A DNA stretch of 64,000 nucleotides from positions 1,860,001 to 1,924,000 of the forward strand of contig OY969122.1 of NCBI GenBank assembly GCA_963698085.1. The letters are read 5' to 3'. The notes under the pieces were generated by a model, which worked only from the letters and a program-made list of their open reading frames with translations, had not been told where the DNA came from and did no database searches. The DNA is from VRUE01 sp963698085 (GTDB taxonomy: Bacteria; Actinomycetota; Thermoleophilia; Solirubrobacterales; 70-9). Of the stretch, positions 16,839 to 24,982 are shown one piece after another (position 1 is the stretch's first letter; every line of letters begins with the position of its first letter). Both the position numbers and the translations under genes were made by a program.

Positions 16839-17160
16839 CTAGCGAACGCGCCGCTTTCCCGCTTGTGGAGCGAAATCCAGGGCGCACTCAATCGGCACCG
16901 CGGGCGCCCCACTTAGATCGAGTCGTTCCCCCGCTATGGTCCCTCGGGCGACCGATAGGTCCTCAAGAGACTTTCCACTGAAGACGCTCGACACGAGCGC
17001 CTCCAGTCTTATTTGGCCGGCATTTCGATCAAGCTCGATGCGCAGGCGGAAGGCATCGAAGACGTCTCGCCGAAGCTCGGGCTCGGCGTCGACCAGCGCC
17101 TTGGAGAGGTCTGGCATCTCCTGCAAGACCGCCAAGGCGTCCTCTGGATCGCCTCCGTTG
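16839..17160 (-). pseudogene. serine recombinase remnant (C-terminal fragment)
   Basis: Only the last ~105 residues of a large serine recombinase remain: GDPEDALAVLQEMPDLSKAL, VFDAFRLRIELDRNAGQIRL and ALVSSVF, closely matching the end of the recombinase at 4265-6091. The whole catalytic part is missing; upstream the sequence changes to the 3' end of an RTX gene. After the attachment core the frame ends with ERLDLSGAPAVPIECAL and stops at 16839. It marks an older element, or a deleted copy, at the same site. Confidence 0.8.
16928..16939. other. candidate attachment core, right end of element II (copy 2)
   Basis: Exact copy of the 12-bp sequence at 4423-4434, in the same frame within the recombinase remnant (codons ATA GCG GGG). 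Left of it is non-homologous element DNA, right of it recombinase-homologous DNA, as at copy 1. The interval between the two copies is about 12.5 kb. Confidence 0.6.
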
Positions 17161-17171
17161 GTCGGGGCATT

Positions 17172-17341
17172 CCCCTCAGGACCGCCTCCTCGGCCGCGGC
17201 GGCCCAGACCTGCTGAGGGGAAACGCCGGCAACGACGTGCTCAAGGGCAACCGTGGTGCTGACCGCCTGCGCGGCGGCTCCGGCTCCGACCGCTGTCGTG
17301 GCGGTGCCGGCGCGGACTCGATCCGGGGGTGCGAGCGGTAG
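17172..17341 (+). pseudogene. 3' remnant of an RTX (hemolysin-type repeat) gene
   Basis: The + frame ending at the TAG at 17339-17341 reads as RTX nonapeptide repeats: RGGPDLLRGNAGND, VLKGNRGADRLRGGSGSD and RCRGGAGADSIRGCER. The 5' part of the gene is absent; immediately to the left lies the recombinase remnant. A full-length relative sits at 33594-35267. It was probably cut by element insertion and later deletion. Confidence 0.7.
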
Positions 17342-17436
17342 ACGTCAACCGCAATGTGCGAGTCGATTCGTAATGAGGAACGCCTAAAAGTGGAAGGCGG
17401 CTGATCGATCAGGATTAAGATAATCGCGGTCAGTCG

Positions 17437-18675
17437 GTGAGCCCTTCGGACGCAGACACCAGTGGAACGGAAGCGGAGACAGATCCGCCCGAAGCTGTGC
17501 GGGGGTCGCTTGAGGTTGGCGGCTATGTCCTAGACGTCGGCGCTTCAGCCGGAACTGCGGTTCAGCGGAAAGTTGGGGCTGCGGGGGAAGGTGCCGAGCC
17601 ACTGGAGCGGGCTTTTGAGGAACCGGAGCCAGAGGGTGATAGCGAGGCGGCCGTCGCAGCCGGGGTCGTTGACGATGCCTCGGAGGTAACGGCGAAGATC
17701 GAGCGCGCCGTTGCGCTGGGCAAAGGGATAGCGGAGGGGAAAGCGCTCAGCCTCGACCAGCTGGTGCTGGAGGGAGGCACCCTGCTCGATCTGCTCGAAC
17801 GGCTCGATCGGGAAGGGAGGTTTAAAGAAGCTCTGCGACTGGCCCGCGCCCTGGTGAATCTGCTCACGTTGCTGAGGCGATGGGCGGAGCTGTTGCGAGC
17901 TCTGCGCGCCGCTCTGCGTGCCGGCGAGAAGCTCGGGGACCTGGGCGCCATCGGCTGGGCAAAGCATGAGCTGGGAACCCTTCGCCTCGCGGCCGACGAC
18001 GTCAAGGGCGCGGAGCGAAGTCTCCGCGAGGCGCAGGAGATCAGGGAAAGGATCGGCGACCGCCGCGGGCTTGCTGCAACCACCCGCAACCTGCATGTGC
18101 TCTGCGAGCGACTTCGAGAAATGCTGCGAGAGGAAGAACTCGTGCGGGCCCGCACCCAGGGGTCGTCTGCGCTGCGGCTGCTCATCTTGGCGGCGCTGTT
18201 CGTCCTCCTCTTCGGTGGAGGGGTGGCGGCAGGGGTAATCGCCGGCGACTCGAATGACGCGGGCGACTCCGCATCTAGCAAGGACGGCAACGGTAAACAG
18301 AACCCACTCCCGGGCGAAAACGGGGATGGGCCGAACGGCCAGGGCCCGGGCGATGAGGAGTCCTTCAGGTTGGAAGTAACCGTTGAAGGCGAGGGCGCTG
18401 GGACGGTAGAAGGCGGAGGTATCGTGTGCTCGGAGGGACCCTGTGTGGTTCGAGCGTCAGAAGGCGACACAGTGACCTTGGAAGCCATAGAGGGCCCCGA
18501 ATCGGTCTTTGAAGGATTTTCCTCCGAGGACTGTACGGGCACCGAGCCGTGCCACTTGACGATGAACGACGACAAGGCGGTCACCGCGATTTTCGCCTTG
18601 GACGAAAAGGAATCCAATGGCGACGGCGGAGAAGAAACCGAAGTGCCCTCGGCTCCCCCGGAAACCATCGAATAG
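17437..18675 (+). CDS. membrane protein with TPR-like cytoplasmic and InlB-like extracellular repeat domains
   Basis: 412 residues from GTG 17437; GATAAT at 17419-17424 is a possible -10. Residues 1-70 are acidic and disordered. Residues about 85-240 form helical repeats resembling TPR (HELGTLRLAADDVKGAERSL, AATTRNLHVL). One membrane helix follows at about 246-270 (LLILAALFVLLFGGGVAAG), then a Gly/Asn-rich linker and an extracellular domain of the divergent InlB B-repeat type (VTVEGEGAGTVEGGGIVC, two paired Cys, FEGFSSEDCTG, DKAVTAIFALD). Function unknown; topology suggests linking an outside domain to a cytoplasmic protein-interaction scaffold. Confidence 0.7.
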   Translation: MSPSDADTSGTEAETDPPEAVRGSLEVGGYVLDVGASAGTAVQRKVGAAGEGAEPLERAFEEPEPEGDSEAAVAAGVVDDASEVTAKIERAVALGKGIAEGKALSLDQLVLEGGTLLDLLERLDREGRFKEALRLARALVNLLTLLRRWAELLRALRAALRAGEKLGDLGAIGWAKHELGTLRLAADDVKGAERSLREAQEIRERIGDRRGLAATTRNLHVLCERLREMLREEELVRARTQGSSALRLLILAALFVLLFGGGVAAGVIAGDSNDAGDSASSKDGNGKQNPLPGENGDGPNGQGPGDEESFRLEVTVEGEGAGTVEGGGIVCSEGPCVVRASEGDTVTLEAIEGPESVFEGFSSEDCTGTEPCHLTMNDDKAVTAIFALDEKESNGDGGEETEVPSAPPETIE

Positions 18676-18850
18676 CGAGCAACCAACAACCAGGGGCACA
18701 AAGGCGGACGGCATCAACGAGGGCAGGGGATCTTTGGGACTCCGCAACCCGGCAGACCTATGTGATCGCGACGCTGAAGAACCGTGGCAAAGAGCCGCGC
18801 CGAGTTCGTTTCCCAACGGACCTCCTGTTGACCTAGACCCAGCGGTGGCG

Positions 18851-19483
18851 CTACGTTCCCGGGCCCGCAGCGCCTTGGCGCCGAAGGCGGTAGAAAGCCT
18901 CGTCGAATCGGAAGAGCCGGGCAATCGGATCGGGTTCGGTGTCCGCCGTCTCAATGCCGGTGATCTCCCACCCGGGGAATGCTCCTTCCACATCTGCCTC
19001 GCTCGCACCTCGGGGCAGCGGACCCCTGCGCCGGGGAGCGAAGCAATCGAGGATTAGCGTGGCGTCTGGAGCGGCGACCGCGCTCACCTCCCTCCCCATC
19101 GCCTGCCGCTGAGGCTCGCTCAGGCCGTGGAACGTGCCGGTGTCGACCAGCAAGCGGAAACTGGTGCTGATGTCCGCCTCCCGCAATGCCGTCACGTCGC
19201 CTCGGAGCAGGCGCATATCGACGCCCGCCTCCTCCACTCGCTTGCGAGCCCGGCTCAGTGCCTTCTCGACGGTGTCGATGCCGGTCACCTGCCAGCCTCG
19301 TTCGGCGAGTCGAATACCCCAAACAGCGCTACCGGTCCCAATGTCGAGCGCAGGGCCGAAGGGGGGGTTGCGCCCGTCCTCGTCGCAAGCCACCAGCTCC
19401 ATGAGCTTGTCGGCGTAGGGCGGGTGCTCGGCGAGGTCCTCCCAGGGGTGGAAACCAAGCCTATAAGCGAGCCTGTAGTTCAA
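18851..19483 (-). CDS. class I SAM-dependent methyltransferase
   Basis: 210 residues. Motif I PALDIGTGSAVWGIRLAERG is followed by an acidic end of strand 2 (VTGIDTVEKAL), LLRGDVTAL, and LLVDTGTFHGLSEPQRQ at the motif IV position. This is a small Rossmann methyltransferase of the Methyltransf_25/11 type; the substrate cannot be told. The gene is monocistronic, and the 175 bp between its end and the previous gene holds nothing I can support. Confidence 0.82.
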   Translation of the reverse strand: MNYRLAYRLGFHPWEDLAEHPPYADKLMELVACDEDGRNPPFGPALDIGTGSAVWGIRLAERGWQVTGIDTVEKALSRARKRVEEAGVDMRLLRGDVTALREADISTSFRLLVDTGTFHGLSEPQRQAMGREVSAVAAPDATLILDCFAPRRRGPLPRGASEADVEGAFPGWEITGIETADTEPDPIARLFRFDEAFYRLRRQGAAGPGT

Positions 19484-19527
19484 CGTCGTACCTGACAGAC
19501 AGCTTGGGCCTGTGCGCGGCGAACTCG

Positions 19528-19890
19528 TCAGCCTCGCTTGGCGTAGTCGCCGATCTCGCCGAAGTCAACCATCACGCATGCCTCGTCGCCCGGCACTTCG
19601 GCGTCGTGGCCCGGCGGGATCGCGACAACGTCCCCGGCGACGACCTCGACCTCGGAGCCATCGTCCATGAAGATCTTCATCTTGCCGGACAGCACGTAGC
19701 CGAAGTGGGCGGCCTGGCAGGAGTCGGTGCCCGCGATCGGCTTCACGTTCTCCGACCATTTCCACCCGGGCTCGAAGGTCCCCTTGCCGACAGCGTGACC
19801 GGCAAGCTGCACCATCTTCGCCTGGCCCTTCCCCTCGAACGGGCGGACCTCGTCGGGAGAGTCGAAATTCTTGACTTCAGCGGTTGCCAT
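19528..19890 (-). CDS. cupin domain protein
   Basis: 120 residues, a single cupin_2 barrel: GTFEPGWKWSENV, HFGYVLSGKMKIFMDDGSE and VVAGDVVAIPPGHDAEVPGD. The first cupin motif has only part of the usual His set (His in AAHFGY), and the second has GHDAEV, so metal binding is uncertain. The ATG at 19890 follows AAGGAG. It probably binds a small ligand. Confidence 0.82.
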   Translation of the reverse strand: MATAEVKNFDSPDEVRPFEGKGQAKMVQLAGHAVGKGTFEPGWKWSENVKPIAGTDSCQAAHFGYVLSGKMKIFMDDGSEVEVVAGDVVAIPPGHDAEVPGDEACVMVDFGEIGDYAKRG

Positions 19891-20113
19891 GGGTTCTCCT
19901 TCGATCGGGTTTGGAGTCGATCCGACCGTACACCCATGAAGAGGCGCTGGGCGCTCTCCCCCTGAGCAGGTCCCTCCGCATCGCTACTCGGAGATCGCAC
20001 CAGGAGGTCGCGGTTCGAGGTCCGGCTAGCTCCATGAGCAGAAGCCTACGGTCGCTTTTTGGAGATCCCGCCGCCCCCTAAAGACCCAGGTTCCGGGGAT
20101 CGATAAGAGTCCC

Positions 20114-20359
20114 ATGGCTCTTCTCACGGTCGCGATCATCATGTCGCCGTTTGCCATCGTCGGTTGCCTGAAGGGTCGCTACGCCTTGAGCATCGTCGGC
20201 ATGTTCGTGCTGTTTGGGATCCCGGCCATACTTGCGGCGACGCGTCTCGCGCGTGCTGACTCTTGGTGGGCCAAGCGGTTCTACGACGAAGCCGAGCTGA
20301 TCCAAACGGGTCACCGCTATCCGGGGCACAGCCGTATCAGCGACGCGTTGACTCTCTGA
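20114..20359 (+). CDS. small membrane protein, hypothetical
   Basis: 81 residues with two hydrophobic helices (LLTVAIIMSPFAIVGCL and SIVGMFVLFGIPAILAA) and a charged C-terminal tail (WWAKRFYDEAEL). Not recognised as a named family. Isolated between the cupin gene and the convergent hydrolase-glycosyltransferase gene; the 198 bp after it shows nothing supportable. Confidence 0.55.
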   Translation: MALLTVAIIMSPFAIVGCLKGRYALSIVGMFVLFGIPAILAATRLARADSWWAKRFYDEAELIQTGHRYPGHSRISDALTL

Positions 20360-20557
20360 GCTGATGTCTCGCGAGTGCGGACGGCTGGTGACTCAAGGGG
20401 CCGGGAACTACCCGATGGATGCCACGCTGGTCAGCGAACGCCGATCGCTTCCTGGCGACGATGACATCTCCCTCGACTCACAGTGCGGGCTCCGGACACC
20501 GGATTAAAGCCCCGAGCAGTCCGCGAGAAGCAGGTCAATCAGGGGGGTGAATTCCAG

Positions 20558-22750
20558 CTAAAGCAGCTCGGCAAGGCGCCGCGCGGCGCGGGCGGCGCCA
20601 TCGGCCTCGACGTCGCGGTAGTCGACCTCGCGGCCGATCTCTTCGGCGATCGCCGCTGCGATCAGCTCCGGCGGGGACTCGTCGAAATCCATGCGGCGGC
20701 CGGCGCCGTAGCGTTCGAGGCGGTGGCGGACGTGGAAGTTCTGCTCGAAGTGATGGCGCAGCGGGAAGTAGAGGAAGGGTCGCTTCTGCGCGGTCAGCTC
20801 CATCGAGGTGGTCAGGCCACCCTGCACCACCGCCAAGTCGCAAGCCGCCAGGTGCCGGTACAGGTTGTGCACGTAGGGAACGACCTCGAGCCCGGGGTGG
20901 GCCGGAAGCGACTCGGGATCGATGCGGGGGCCGGCGACGACGATCATGCGCAGATCTGGGACCCGCTCCTTGGCCGCAGGGAAGGCGGCGATGACCCGCA
21001 GCAGCAGGTCGGCGCCGACGCCCGAGCCGCCGACGGTGACGATGCAGACCCGCTCGTCGTCGCCATAGCCCAGCTCGGCCCGCAGCCTGGTGCGATCGCT
21101 GAGGTCGGCGGGGTCGAATCCGGTCACGTAGCCGGTGAAGTCGAAGTGGCGCTCGGTCCAGTCGCGGATCGTCGGCAGCTGCGGCCCGAGCCGCTCCCCG
21201 ACGATGTCGTCGGGATTGCCGACGAAGAGCGCCATGTCCCGGACCTCGGGGTGGTCGGCGACGTGGTCGACCATGTCGGCGTTGTAGTCGGCGGTCAGGA
21301 AGCTCTCCCGCTCGCCGCCGTCCTCCATCGGCAGGAAACCGACGAAGTCGGTCAGCCAGGCGAACGGGACCCGCTTCTCGCCCGGGTTCTCGTGCAGGTA
21401 GTAGTCCAGCTCCCATGCCTCGTCTCCGATCCAGAGGTCGTAGCGCTCATCTCGTACGATGTCGTGGAAGAGCATGAAGTTGGCGGCGAGGATCTCGTCC
21501 ATGCTGCGCAGCGCCTGGAAGCAGTGCAGGTCGTGCTCGGCGGACTCCGACTCGATATGGCGGGACTCGTTGGCGAGGTGGGCGCTGGCGGGGTGGATGC
21601 GCTCGCCCTCGCCCTCCAGCACCCGGGTGACCGGGTGCTGGGCGAGCCAGTCGATCTGCAGGTCGGGATTCAGCTTGCGCAGCTCGCGCGCGATCGCCAC
21701 GTCGCGCTGCGCGTGGCCGAGCCCGATCGGCGAAGAGATGTAGAGGGCGCGCGGGCGCGCGTCGGCCCGGTGGACCGTGGGGTCGCGGGGCGTGCGCGGC
21801 CGGCGGAAGGCTTGCTCGGAGAAGTCGCGCAGGGCGAGATTGACCTGGACGGGCTTGCGAGCGTGCGGGAAGTGCCCGGCGTCGCGCACCACCTCCAACC
21901 GCCCGCCGCTGAGGCGGGCCAGGGCGCGACCGTCGCGGGGCGGCGCGATCCGGTCGCGGGTCCCCTGCACGACCAGCACGGGGCACTCGAGCCCGCGGGC
22001 CAGCTCGCGCAACGTCGGCCGATCGCTGTGGATCTGCGCCCTCGCGGTCGCGATCAGCGTCTCGGGGTCGGTTTCGAGGGCCCAACCGACACCGTCCTCG
22101 ATGCCCTTGGTCGAGTGCGGCTCGGGGAAGCAGCGCGAGATGAACCAGTTGGCGAACTCGGGGTATTCGCGCTGCCAGTGGACCGCGTTCATCCGCGCCC
22201 ACCAGCGGTTGACTGGCGAGGGACGCGAGAAGCTTCGAGCAACCAACGGGTTCAGGAGCAGCGAGTAGTGCGAAGGCGTGTAGGGGAACATGGGTCCGAC
22301 AAAGGCGGCGCCGGCGAGGCGCTCCGGCGCCAGCCGCCCCATCTCGAGCGTCCACTGGGCGCCGCGCGAGAGGCTGACCGTCAGCGCTCGCTCGGTGCCG
22401 GTTGCGTCCATTGCCGCGAGGCAGTCCCGGGCGAATTCCGCCGCGCTGTAGCGGCGCGGATCCCGGCAGCGGTCCGAGCGGCCGTTCCCGAGCCCGTCCA
22501 TGACCAGCACCCGGAAGTGGCGGGCGAAGTACGGGATCTGCATCTTCCAGTGTCGGGAGTGGACCAGCGACCAGGTTGGGAGCAGGAAGATCGTCTCCTC
22601 TCCCTCGCCGTAGACCTCGTAGAAGATCCGCTGCCCGTCGCGCTCGAAGAACCCGTCGGCGTCGGGATAGCGGGCGCGGGTCTGCTCGCCCGGCCGGTCG
22701 AAGGACTCGATCGCGCTCGTTCCAGGGAGCGTCGTCTCGACGGCGTTCAT
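20558..22750 (-). CDS. alpha/beta hydrolase - glycosyltransferase fusion
   Basis: 730 residues from ATG 22750, which overlaps the TetR stop (ATGA). Residues 1 to about 290 are an alpha/beta hydrolase (LVMDGLGNGRSD; nucleophile elbow VSLSRGAQW, with Ser in place of the first Gly; VVQGTRDRIAPP with the acid; GHFPHA with the His). Residues about 300-730 are a GT-B glycosyltransferase of UGT/MurG style: ISSPIGLGHAQRDVAIAREL at the front, TVGGSGVGADLLLRVI, and VVQGGLTTSMELTAQKRPFL in the donor-binding site. It probably glycosylates and hydrolyses or transfers acyl groups on a lipid or secondary metabolite; substrate unknown. Confidence 0.85.
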   Translation of the reverse strand: MNAVETTLPGTSAIESFDRPGEQTRARYPDADGFFERDGQRIFYEVYGEGEETIFLLPTWSLVHSRHWKMQIPYFARHFRVLVMDGLGNGRSDRCRDPRRYSAAEFARDCLAAMDATGTERALTVSLSRGAQWTLEMGRLAPERLAGAAFVGPMFPYTPSHYSLLLNPLVARSFSRPSPVNRWWARMNAVHWQREYPEFANWFISRCFPEPHSTKGIEDGVGWALETDPETLIATARAQIHSDRPTLRELARGLECPVLVVQGTRDRIAPPRDGRALARLSGGRLEVVRDAGHFPHARKPVQVNLALRDFSEQAFRRPRTPRDPTVHRADARPRALYISSPIGLGHAQRDVAIARELRKLNPDLQIDWLAQHPVTRVLEGEGERIHPASAHLANESRHIESESAEHDLHCFQALRSMDEILAANFMLFHDIVRDERYDLWIGDEAWELDYYLHENPGEKRVPFAWLTDFVGFLPMEDGGERESFLTADYNADMVDHVADHPEVRDMALFVGNPDDIVGERLGPQLPTIRDWTERHFDFTGYVTGFDPADLSDRTRLRAELGYGDDERVCIVTVGGSGVGADLLLRVIAAFPAAKERVPDLRMIVVAGPRIDPESLPAHPGLEVVPYVHNLYRHLAACDLAVVQGGLTTSMELTAQKRPFLYFPLRHHFEQNFHVRHRLERYGAGRRMDFDESPPELIAAAIAEEIGREVDYRDVEADGAARAARRLAELL

Positions 22751-23379
22751 GCCTTGCCCTCCTCCATCGAGGCAAGCCAGCCGTCGATCGCCTCCAGCAG
22801 CTCGGCGTGGCCACGGTCGAAGCCGAGCAGGCGCTCGTTCAGCAGGCCCTTGTTGAACTGCATGACCAGCGCCGCGAGCGCCTCCGGGGAGAAGCGATCG
22901 TCGCGTCCGTACTCGACGATCGCGTCGCTCAACGCAACGCGCAGCAGCGACCGCCACCGATCGCTGACCCCTCGCAGCCTTTCGCGCAGTTCGGGCCGGT
23001 CCCAGGCGAGTGCCTCCAGCTCCGCCCAGACCTTCGGGTAGCCGGCGGCCAGGTCCTCCTCGATGTAGGCGACCGCCGACCGCCACTTCTCGATGAACGG
23101 GGCGTCCGTCGCGTACATCGCCTGCTGGCGGTCCAGCACACGCTCCGTAAACCGCTCCAGGGTTTGCAGCAGCAACTCGTCGACCGAGCCGAAGTAGTAG
23201 TGGACGAGGCCATGGTTCTGCCCCGCCTCGCGGGCGAGCTGCCGCGTCGAGATCCCCGCCGCCCCCTCCCTGACCAGCAGCCGCTCGGCGGCGTCGAGAA
23301 AGGCCTCGACATTGGTCGCTCGGATCGAGGGGCGGCCGTCGCTGCCCTTCACATCTGCAGTTGCCAGCTCCTTAGTCAT
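22747..23379 (-). CDS. TetR/AcrR family regulator
   Basis: 210 residues. The N-terminal HTH (FLDAAERLLVREGAAGIS, TRQLAREAGQNHGLVHYYFG) is classic TetR; the C-terminal ligand domain is all-helical (FIEKWRSAVAYIEEDLAAGY). It is the first gene of an operon with the hydrolase-glycosyltransferase fusion (4-bp overlap) and so probably represses itself and that enzyme until a ligand binds. The promoter and a likely operator are visible just upstream. Confidence 0.9.
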   Translation of the reverse strand: MTKELATADVKGSDGRPSIRATNVEAFLDAAERLLVREGAAGISTRQLAREAGQNHGLVHYYFGSVDELLLQTLERFTERVLDRQQAMYATDAPFIEKWRSAVAYIEEDLAAGYPKVWAELEALAWDRPELRERLRGVSDRWRSLLRVALSDAIVEYGRDDRFSPEALAALVMQFNKGLLNERLLGFDRGHAELLEAIDGWLASMEEGKA

Positions 23380-23383
23380 TCGC

Positions 23384-23423
23384 CTTAGTCACTCATCTAA
23401 GCACCAGCCATCTTAGCTGTCAA
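23384..23423 (-). promoter_or_regulatory. promoter and inverted-repeat operator of the TetR operon
   Basis: On the minus strand TTGACA (23418-23423) and TTAGAT (23395-23400) are exactly 17 bp apart. An inverted repeat CTTAG-N8-CTAAG (23384-23401) covers the -10 and probable start point, and CCTTAGTCA is repeated directly at 23370-23378 and 23383-23391. The predicted start lies only about 8-10 nt before the ATG, so the leader is very short. Confidence 0.6.
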
Positions 23424-23693
23424 GGCTCGCAGTGCAGAAGGGCTTCTTTCCTGGCGCTCGTCGGGGCGACGACATCGTCCTGGCGTGCGGGGTGGTTCAT
23501 TTCCGTTCGCATCGAGGCCTTCGAGTTCGTGATGGTCCCGGAGGGCCTGTGCGTGCGCCTGCGCGAGCGCAGCGACTCTCAATCTGAGGCGTAATCCGGG
23601 TAACGACTGCGTAGACTCCTGCGTGTGCCGAGCCTGGCAAGCAGGGCACTCAATGGTCCGACGACGTACCAGGCGGGCGCCGGGTAGGGCTAT

Positions 23694-23859
23694 CTCGTGG
23701 CGGAACTCGTGGAACAGCACCGCCGCCTGCAAAGCCTGGTCGGCAGCCCCGTCTTGCGAAGACGGGCGAGACTCACCTGCGCCACGTCTTCCAGGAGCTC
23801 AGCTCGACATCTCCAGGGGCACGGCGCTGACAGCAGCCCTAGAAAATAGGCGCCGCTGA
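23694..23859 (+). pseudogene. LuxR-type HTH C-terminal remnant; 23424-23958 otherwise empty
   Basis: Frames in this stretch together spell a decayed LuxR-type output domain: LVAELVEQHRRLQSLVGSPV, then in a second frame KTGETHLRHVFQ, then in a third LDISRGTALTAALEN before a stop. This matches the usual order '...VAELV...VETHLRHVFQKLDISSRTEL'. At least two frameshifts and loss of the 5' part make it non-functional. I see no other gene between the TetR promoter and 23958. Confidence 0.5.
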
Positions 23860-23958
23860 CTAGCGTAGAGCTTCACCATCGAAGCTTCGACGCCGAGGTA
23901 GTGACTGGCAGCCGGGCTGTGCGGATCACTGTTCGGCGAGTCGCCAACGCCCTGGCGA

Positions 23959-24645
23959 TCACGCGGAGCAGGTCTCTTTCACGCACCGACGCAGGGCGCG
24001 GACGTCGACTCCGGCGCGCTCCAGCTGCTCCCAAATCCCTTTCTGCTCAAGCAGGCAGGCGAGGAGACGGCAGAGGCGATCTTGGTCGCCACCGCCGCGC
24101 CCGGGAGGAGGCGGCGGTCGGTCGCCGCCCGCCCAGACCGAGACGGTGCGGAGCTGCTCGCGCGTGAAGGGGCGCCCGCGGGCCGAGAAGCCCTCGGCGC
24201 ACAGGTGCACGCGGTAGACCCCCGCCGTCGCCGCACGGAAGCTGCACGCGTAGGCGCCCGGCTCGGCCGGGCTGAGGACCGCTGCCGCGACCGTTCCGTC
24301 GGGGTGCTCGACGGCGGCGCGCACGGTTGCCCCGGTGACCGGCAAGCCGGACTCGTCGAGCGAGGCGCGGAGGTGGGCGGTCGCACCCGGCTCGAAGCTG
24401 TCCTGGGAGACGGAGACGCGCATCCGCAACCCTGAGAAGGCCCGCACGAGCAGGCAGTAGGGCACGCCCTGGGAAGAGGACTGGGCGTTCCCATGAGTCA
24501 GCACTCTCCGGCCCGCGTATTTGTCGCTCAGCCTGAGACGCGCGTGCCAGCGGCCGGCGTGGACGGCGCCTTCGGGCCGCGGCAGGGGGAGAACGATGCG
24601 GATCGCTCCCAATCCCGCACGAGGCCGATCTGCTAATGCGCGCAT
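23959..24645 (-). CDS. hypothetical protein with Ig-like/macroglobulin-type domain, probably a fragment
   Basis: 228 residues. RMRVSVSQDSFEPGATAHLR, GLPVTGATVRAAVEHPDGT and PGAYACSFRAATAGVYRVHL read as an immunoglobulin-like beta sandwich of the kind found at the C-terminus of large secreted actinobacterial proteins, then PFTREQL and a Pro/Gly linker, ending in a Cys-containing helical tail (CRLLACLLEQKG, LRRCVKETC). No signal peptide is seen and the N-terminus looks internal, so it may be the 3' remnant of a longer gene. Confidence 0.5.
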   Translation of the reverse strand: MRALADRPRAGLGAIRIVLPLPRPEGAVHAGRWHARLRLSDKYAGRRVLTHGNAQSSSQGVPYCLLVRAFSGLRMRVSVSQDSFEPGATAHLRASLDESGLPVTGATVRAAVEHPDGTVAAAVLSPAEPGAYACSFRAATAGVYRVHLCAEGFSARGRPFTREQLRTVSVWAGGDRPPPPPGRGGGDQDRLCRLLACLLEQKGIWEQLERAGVDVRALRRCVKETCSA

Positions 24646-24730
24646 TTACGGAGAGATCATCACTTGATGCCGAACGCTCGGGCGCGATAACTTCAAAATT
24701 CCGTCCGGTGCCTACGCAACGATCAAACTG

Positions 24731-24970
24731 ATGCCTGAGCCAGCTACTGAGTCCGAGCCCCTAAGGGTTCAGCTTGCCGAGAAGGTCGGGGAGGCTGAGG
24801 CTGCCATTCGCGCCTATGTCGAATCCCATCCAAATCAGACCCCCGGCGCGGTTCAGGAGGGTGCTCGCAACGGTTGGTCCCCCTCTGTAATGGCCATCGC
24901 GTTTTGGAGTCTTGTCAATCAGCGAGTTCTTCGGGTTGATGAGGCCCTTCGAGTGCATGCTGGGGACTGA
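24731..24970 (+). CDS. small protein coupled to dGTPase, hypothetical
   Basis: 79 residues, acidic N-terminus, helical RVQLAEKVGEAEAAIRAYV, then GWSPSVMAIAFWSLVNQRVL near the C-terminus. It ends 12 bp before the dGTPase start, so the two are very probably one operon. It resembles small helix-turn-helix-type accessory proteins but I cannot assign a family. Confidence 0.6.
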   Translation: MPEPATESEPLRVQLAEKVGEAEAAIRAYVESHPNQTPGAVQEGARNGWSPSVMAIAFWSLVNQRVLRVDEALRVHAGD

Positions 24971-24982
24971 CCTAGCGGTCGG

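Noticed and set aside
17172..17220. 8-bp inverted repeat CCCCTCAG/CTGAGGGG
   Set aside because: It falls within the RTX remnant coding repeats and has a 33-nt loop; not convincing as a regulatory site or element end.
20483..23041. 852-codon open frame on the plus strand
   Set aside because: It is the complement of the hydrolase-glycosyltransferase and TetR genes; its residues show no domain and the opposite strand has clear motifs.
23397..23732. minus-strand frame with a CxxC (ECPACQ)
   Set aside because: Composition and lack of a paired CxxC argue against a zinc protein; the region is better explained by the LuxR remnant on the other strand.
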